From the NCBI RefSeq assembly GCF_003323735.1, contig NZ_QOIM01000023.1, positions 157,826 through 221,825 of the forward strand: 64,000 nt of DNA, in the 5' to 3' direction. Made by a program: the position numbers and the translations under genes. Below the pieces are notes generated by a model. That model was not told the DNA's origin. It saw only the letters and a program-made list of their open reading frames with translations, and ran no database searches. Below are positions 61,120 through 64,000 of this stretch, in pieces (within the stretch, counting starts at the first letter, position 1; the number at the start of each line of letters is the position of its first letter). This stretch comes from Streptomyces reniochalinae. GTDB taxonomy: Bacteria > Actinomycetota > Actinomycetes > Streptomycetales > Streptomycetaceae.

Positions 61120-62991
61120 ATGCAGCAGGAGCCCACCACCCGCAGACGCGTCATCGCTGCCGCGGCGGGCGTCGCGGCAGCAGTCGGCGCCACGGCCCCC
61201 TCGGCGTCGGCAGCGTCGGCGACTGCCCCGCCGGCCGGGAGCCCCGCGGGCCACCCGGGAGCCGCCGGATCCTCGCCCCACGGATCGTCGTCCGCCATCC
61301 GCGCCCGCGCGGCGGCACTGCTGCGCCGAATGAGCCTCGAAGAGAAGATCGGGCAGCTGTTCGTCGTCGAGATCTACGGGCAGACGGCGGAGACCGAGCA
61401 CGCCAGGAACCGCGAGCTCTACGGAGTCTCGACCCCGGCACAGGTGATCGAGAAATACCGTCCCGGCGGCGTCATCTACTTCGACGCGCGTCGCGGCCCG
61501 GACAACGTCCGTGAGCCCCGCCAGATCGCGCGGCTGTCCAACGGGCTACAGCGGGCCGCTGTACGGGGCGGAGCCCGCGTACCGCTCCTGGTCTCCATCG
61601 ACCAGGAGGGAGGCAGCGTCGTCTACCGGATGCTGGAGCCCACCACCCAGCTCCCCGGCAACATGGCGCTGGCCGCGACCCGGGCCACGCGCGACGCCTA
61701 CGACAGTGCCGACATCATCGCCGACGAACTCGCCGCCGTCGGCATCAACCAGAACTACGCACCGGTCGCGGACGTCAACATCAACCCGGAGAACCCCGTC
61801 ATCGGCGTGCGCTCGTTCGGCTCGGACACGGACCTGTGCGTCGAGTTCGTCTCCACGGCCGTCCGCGGATACCACCACGGTGGTGTCGCCAGCGCGGCCA
61901 AGCACTTCCCCGGCCACGGGGACACCGATGTCGACAGCCACACGGGGCTTCCGGAGATCACCCACACGCGCGAAGAGCTGGACCGCATCGACCTGCCACC
62001 GTTCCGGGCCGCCATCAGGCACGGAGTCGACACGATCATGACGGCCCACATCGTCGTTCCCTCACTCGACCCCTCCAGGGTCCCGGCGACCATGTCGCAG
62101 CCGATCGTGACCGGACTGCTGCGCGAGGAACTGGGATTCGACGGGCTCATCGCCACGGACGCCCTCGACATGGGCGGTGCCACCGCCGACTTCCCACCCG
62201 ACGTCGCCCCCGTGCGCGCCCTCCAGGCAGGCTGCGACCAGCTGGTCCTCGCCCCCCAGCTCGACACCGCCTTCGGCGCCGTACTCGCCGCCGTACGGTC
62301 GGGCAAGGTCAGCGAAGAGCGACTGGACGCGTCGGTGCGACGCGTTATGGAGCACAAGCTGCGCCGCCGCCTGTTCCCGCTTCCGTACGTGAGCGAACGC
62401 CGCGCCGCCCGGACGGTCGGCAGCAGAGGGCACAGGGCGCGGGCGCGCGAGATCACCGAACGGTCGATCACCCTGCTCCGCAACGAGAGCGGCGCCCTGC
62501 CCCTGGCCGGCTCCTCCAGCACGGTCCTGGTCACCGGCTGGGGCACCGCTCCCCTCGCCGACCTCGCCCGCGCGATCGGCAGCCGGCGCGGTCAGCGGAC
62601 AACCACCCTGGAGACCGGGACCGCACCGAGCTCCGCGACGATCACCCAGGCCACGGAGGCCGCGCGCACCCACGACGTCACCGTCGTACTCGCCAACGCG
62701 GCGGCGGCCGGCAAGGAGGGCGGGGCCGCCCAGGCGAAGCTGATCGAGTCCCTCGTCGCCACCGGGAAACGCGTCATCGTCGCCGGCGTGCGCCTCCCCT
62801 ACGACATCCGCCGCTTCCCCGACATCCCCGCCTACCTGGCGACCTACTCCTACACCGCCCCCTCCATGACGGCCCTGGCCCGCGTCCTCTACGGCGAGAC
62901 CCGCCCCCACGGCAAGCTCCCCGTCACCATCCCCCGCCTCGACTCCCCCGACCGCCCCCTCTACCCCTTCGGCCACGGCCTCCACTACTGA
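61120..62991 (+). CDS. GH3 beta-N-acetylhexosaminidase/beta-glucosidase, Tat-exported
   Basis: The 623-aa protein has a Tat-like signal (TRRRVIAAAAGVAAAVGATA, cleavage near SASA) and a GH3 barrel: RMSLEEKIGQLFVVE, SIDQEGGSVVYRM, AAKHFPGHGDTDVDSHTG and the nucleophile Asp in ATDALDMGG (~347). The DSH pair in KHFPGHGDTDVDSH suggests the NagZ-type Asp/His mechanism, so the substrate may be N-acetylglucosamine-containing. A C-terminal GH3 domain follows (~450-620). TGAGGAG is upstream of the ATG at 61120. Confidence 0.92.
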   Translation: MQQEPTTRRRVIAAAAGVAAAVGATAPSASAASATAPPAGSPAGHPGAAGSSPHGSSSAIRARAAALLRRMSLEEKIGQLFVVEIYGQTAETEHARNRELYGVSTPAQVIEKYRPGGVIYFDARRGPDNVREPRQIARLSNGLQRAAVRGGARVPLLVSIDQEGGSVVYRMLEPTTQLPGNMALAATRATRDAYDSADIIADELAAVGINQNYAPVADVNINPENPVIGVRSFGSDTDLCVEFVSTAVRGYHHGGVASAAKHFPGHGDTDVDSHTGLPEITHTREELDRIDLPPFRAAIRHGVDTIMTAHIVVPSLDPSRVPATMSQPIVTGLLREELGFDGLIATDALDMGGATADFPPDVAPVRALQAGCDQLVLAPQLDTAFGAVLAAVRSGKVSEERLDASVRRVMEHKLRRRLFPLPYVSERRAARTVGSRGHRARAREITERSITLLRNESGALPLAGSSSTVLVTGWGTAPLADLARAIGSRRGQRTTTLETGTAPSSATITQATEAARTHDVTVVLANAAAAGKEGGAAQAKLIESLVATGKRVIVAGVRLPYDIRRFPDIPAYLATYSYTAPSMTALARVLYGETRPHGKLPVTIPRLDSPDRPLYPFGHGLHY

Positions 62992-63073
62992 CCCGGACCA
63001 CCCACGCCGAACGACGTTGCCGACGCCACTCCCCCATCCGCTAGGCTAGGCGCCGCGGATCACCACGCCGCAC

Positions 63074-63149
63074 GCCTCCGTAGCTCAGGGGATAGAGCAC
63101 CGCTCTCCTAAAGCGGGTGTCGCAGGTTCGAATCCTGCCGGGGGCACCA
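63074..63149 (+). tRNA. tRNA-Arg (anticodon CCT)
   Basis: The cloverleaf folds with acceptor GCCTCCG/CGGGGGC (one T-G), anticodon stem CCGCT/AGCGG with loop CTCCTAA (anticodon CCT, codon AGG), and T arm GCAGG-TTCGAAT-CCTGC. CCA is encoded, unlike in tRNA-Ala above. TAGGCT lies about 25 bases upstream. int/xis relics follow, a tRNA used as an integration site. Confidence 0.95.
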
Positions 63150-63153
63150 GCGA

Positions 63154-63187
63154 AAAGGCCCCGGGCCGATCATGGTCCGGGGCCTTT
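63154..63187 (+). terminator. Terminator of tRNA-Arg
   Basis: AAAGGCCCCGG (63154-63164) pairs with CCGGGGCCTTT (63177-63187), extended by a G-U and two G-C pairs around a 6-base loop. Confidence 0.8.
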
Positions 63188-63217
63188 GACATCCACATCC
63201 GACATCAACGGAGGCGG

Positions 63218-63607
63218 TCAGCGACGATGAGGCGGCGGTGCCGGGGCGCCTCCTGAGCAGCCGATCCATGTGGCTGATGGCCTCCCGCTGGGTGTCCCGC
63301 CGACGTGCGTGTAGACGTCCATGGTGATGGTGAAATCTGACTGTGCCCCAGGATCTCCATCACGATGCGGGGAGCCACGGCGCTGCGTCTCCTGGCGGAC
63401 GTACAGAACCCGGTTCTTCAGGTCCACATCCGACCAGCGGAGTCCCACGATCTCGCCCCGCCGCAGCCCCATCGTGACGGCCAGGACGAACGCCCCGTAG
63501 AGACGATCCGCCGACCGCACGGGGACGGGAACGCCTTGGCCAGCAGCTCACGGCGCTTGGCGTGTCACTCCCGCGCCGTTGGTGTTTCGCTTCCTCTGCT
63601 GAGCCAT
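63218..63607 (-). pseudogene. Tyrosine integrase relic
   Basis: A shattered phage/ICE-type integrase. ATG at 63607 starts MAQQRKRNTNGAG, a usual integrase opening. Most of the core-binding domain is missing; the catalytic-domain fragment RSADRLYGAFVLAVTMGLRRGEIVGLRWSDVDLKNRV (with the active Arg of LRRGE) continues in frame. The APRIVMEILGHSQI box is in another frame, and MDVYTHVGG in a third. So at least two frameshifts and internal deletions have happened. It points towards tRNA-Arg, its likely attachment site. Confidence 0.8.
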
Positions 63608-63776
63608 CAAGCCGCCTCTGCGAGCTGTTAGCGGATGAGTTCCCCACGGCCACGGCGTGGATTCGGCGGGAGGGCCCGATGGTGATCGAGGGCAGACTGT
63701 GCGAGAGCGGATGAGGTCGTAGACGGTGGAGCGACCGAGCCATCACATCGGGAACAGTGAGCAGTTCGTCAGCCAT
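63607..63776 (-). pseudogene. Excisionase (xis) relic
   Basis: ATG at 63776 gives MADELLTVPDVMAR, the start of actinomycete excisionases. The recognition helix GRSTVYDLIRS is read in another frame, and SITIGPSRRIHAVAV and LAEAA in the frame after. The 170-nt span is not a multiple of three. Its TGA overlaps the integrase ATG (TGATG), the usual xis-int junction. Confidence 0.75.
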
Positions 63777-63919
63777 GGATGGTCGCTCCTCCCAGAGCCG
63801 TAGCGGTGGGTGCGGAGGTGTCGGCAAGGGATGCGGATAGCCATTGCTCAGTTGGGGCGAGGCCGGTTCCGACGTAGGTTGAGCTTGTTCCGCTTTGACG
63901 GACACCGTCGGTGTGGTGG

Positions 63920-64000
63920 TCAGGCCGCTGTGGCGGCGGCTTCGTAGTCGGCGGGGGTTCGGTAGCCGAGGCTGCTGTGCAGGCGTTTGAGGTTGTACCA
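63920..64000 (-). CDS. IS3-family transposase, C-terminal end only
   Basis: The last 26 codons before TGA encode WYNLKRLHSSLGYRTPADYE and AAATAA. YNxxRLHSSLGYxTP is the C-terminal signature of the integrase-type transposase (OrfB) of IS3-family elements. The rest is beyond the window. The insertion sequence's end should lie in 63870-63919, but I could not define its terminal repeat. Confidence 0.85.
   Translation of the reverse strand, partial: WYNLKRLHSSLGYRTPADYEAAATAA

Overview
The window is a stretch of very GC-rich, gene-dense actinobacterial chromosome, almost certainly Streptomyces or a close relative. Supporting markers are an SsgA-family sporulation protein, the sigma factor HrdD behind a SigR-type promoter, the divisome protein SepX/GlpR next to its MoeA-like partner Glp, a Tricorn protease homologue, a protein O-mannosyltransferase, an F420-family oxidoreductase and a mycothiol-type DinB protein. 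Start codons are often GTG or TTG, two look like CTG, and many genes have a TANNNT hexamer 6-7 bases before the start codon, as expected for leaderless mRNAs.

Layout. 1-9152 (mostly minus): a truncated Pro/Gln-rich membrane protein, a MITE-like element abutting an ABC-F gene, an EamA exporter overlapping a YbaK protein, a penicillin-binding protein, an F420-type protein and Pmt. 9212-13531 (plus): rsmI, a zinc-ribbon protein, tatD, rsmA and ispE, a conserved housekeeping block. 13590-17854 (minus): a serine beta-lactamase-fold hydrolase, then an ECF Ni/Co transporter (ATPase, CbiQ, CbiM-PDGLE) behind a Nur-box-like site. 18013-22573 (plus): an SsgA-like gene, a 500-bp spacer with long inverted repeats, Tricorn and a small charged protein.

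22667-27241: a tightly overlapping FMO/BVMO-hydrolase-SDR operon, divergent from a MerR regulator, with a 28-bp palindrome between them. 27357-34767: xthA, an acetyltransferase, an acyltransferase-like pseudoenzyme, a DUF1269-like protein, a SugE/Gdx exporter, a secreted six-cysteine protein, an RlmA-type methyltransferase, an MDMPI-type protein and a LysR regulator. 34901-37947: an OleD/Mgt-like glycosyltransferase, a DUF2637 membrane protein and tRNA-Ala(CGC).

38056-44728: the galU-glp-moaC-moaB-rimJ-sepX block, with 5-formyl-THF cyclo-ligase divergent from galU. 44826-56222: a penicillin acylase-family enzyme, a K+/H+ antiporter, an MFS permease, a CIRCE-preceded FmdB protein, mtnP, a CpaB-like protein, mscL, a small acidic protein and a P1-family peptidase. 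56568-62991: hrdD, a DHA2 exporter with its TetR regulator, and a Tat-exported GH3 enzyme. 63074-64000: tRNA-Arg(CCT) followed by decayed int/xis genes and the end of an IS3-family transposase, i.e. a used integration hotspot.

Most of the window is core chromosome. The parts that best repay a second look are the CIRCE-linked FmdB gene with its poly-Ser tail, the mymA-like BVMO operon with its operator, the acyltransferase lacking its nucleophile, the palindrome that buries the tatD start codon, the probable CTG starts, and the tRNA-Arg integration scar. No CRISPR array, complete transposon or secondary-metabolite cluster was seen.
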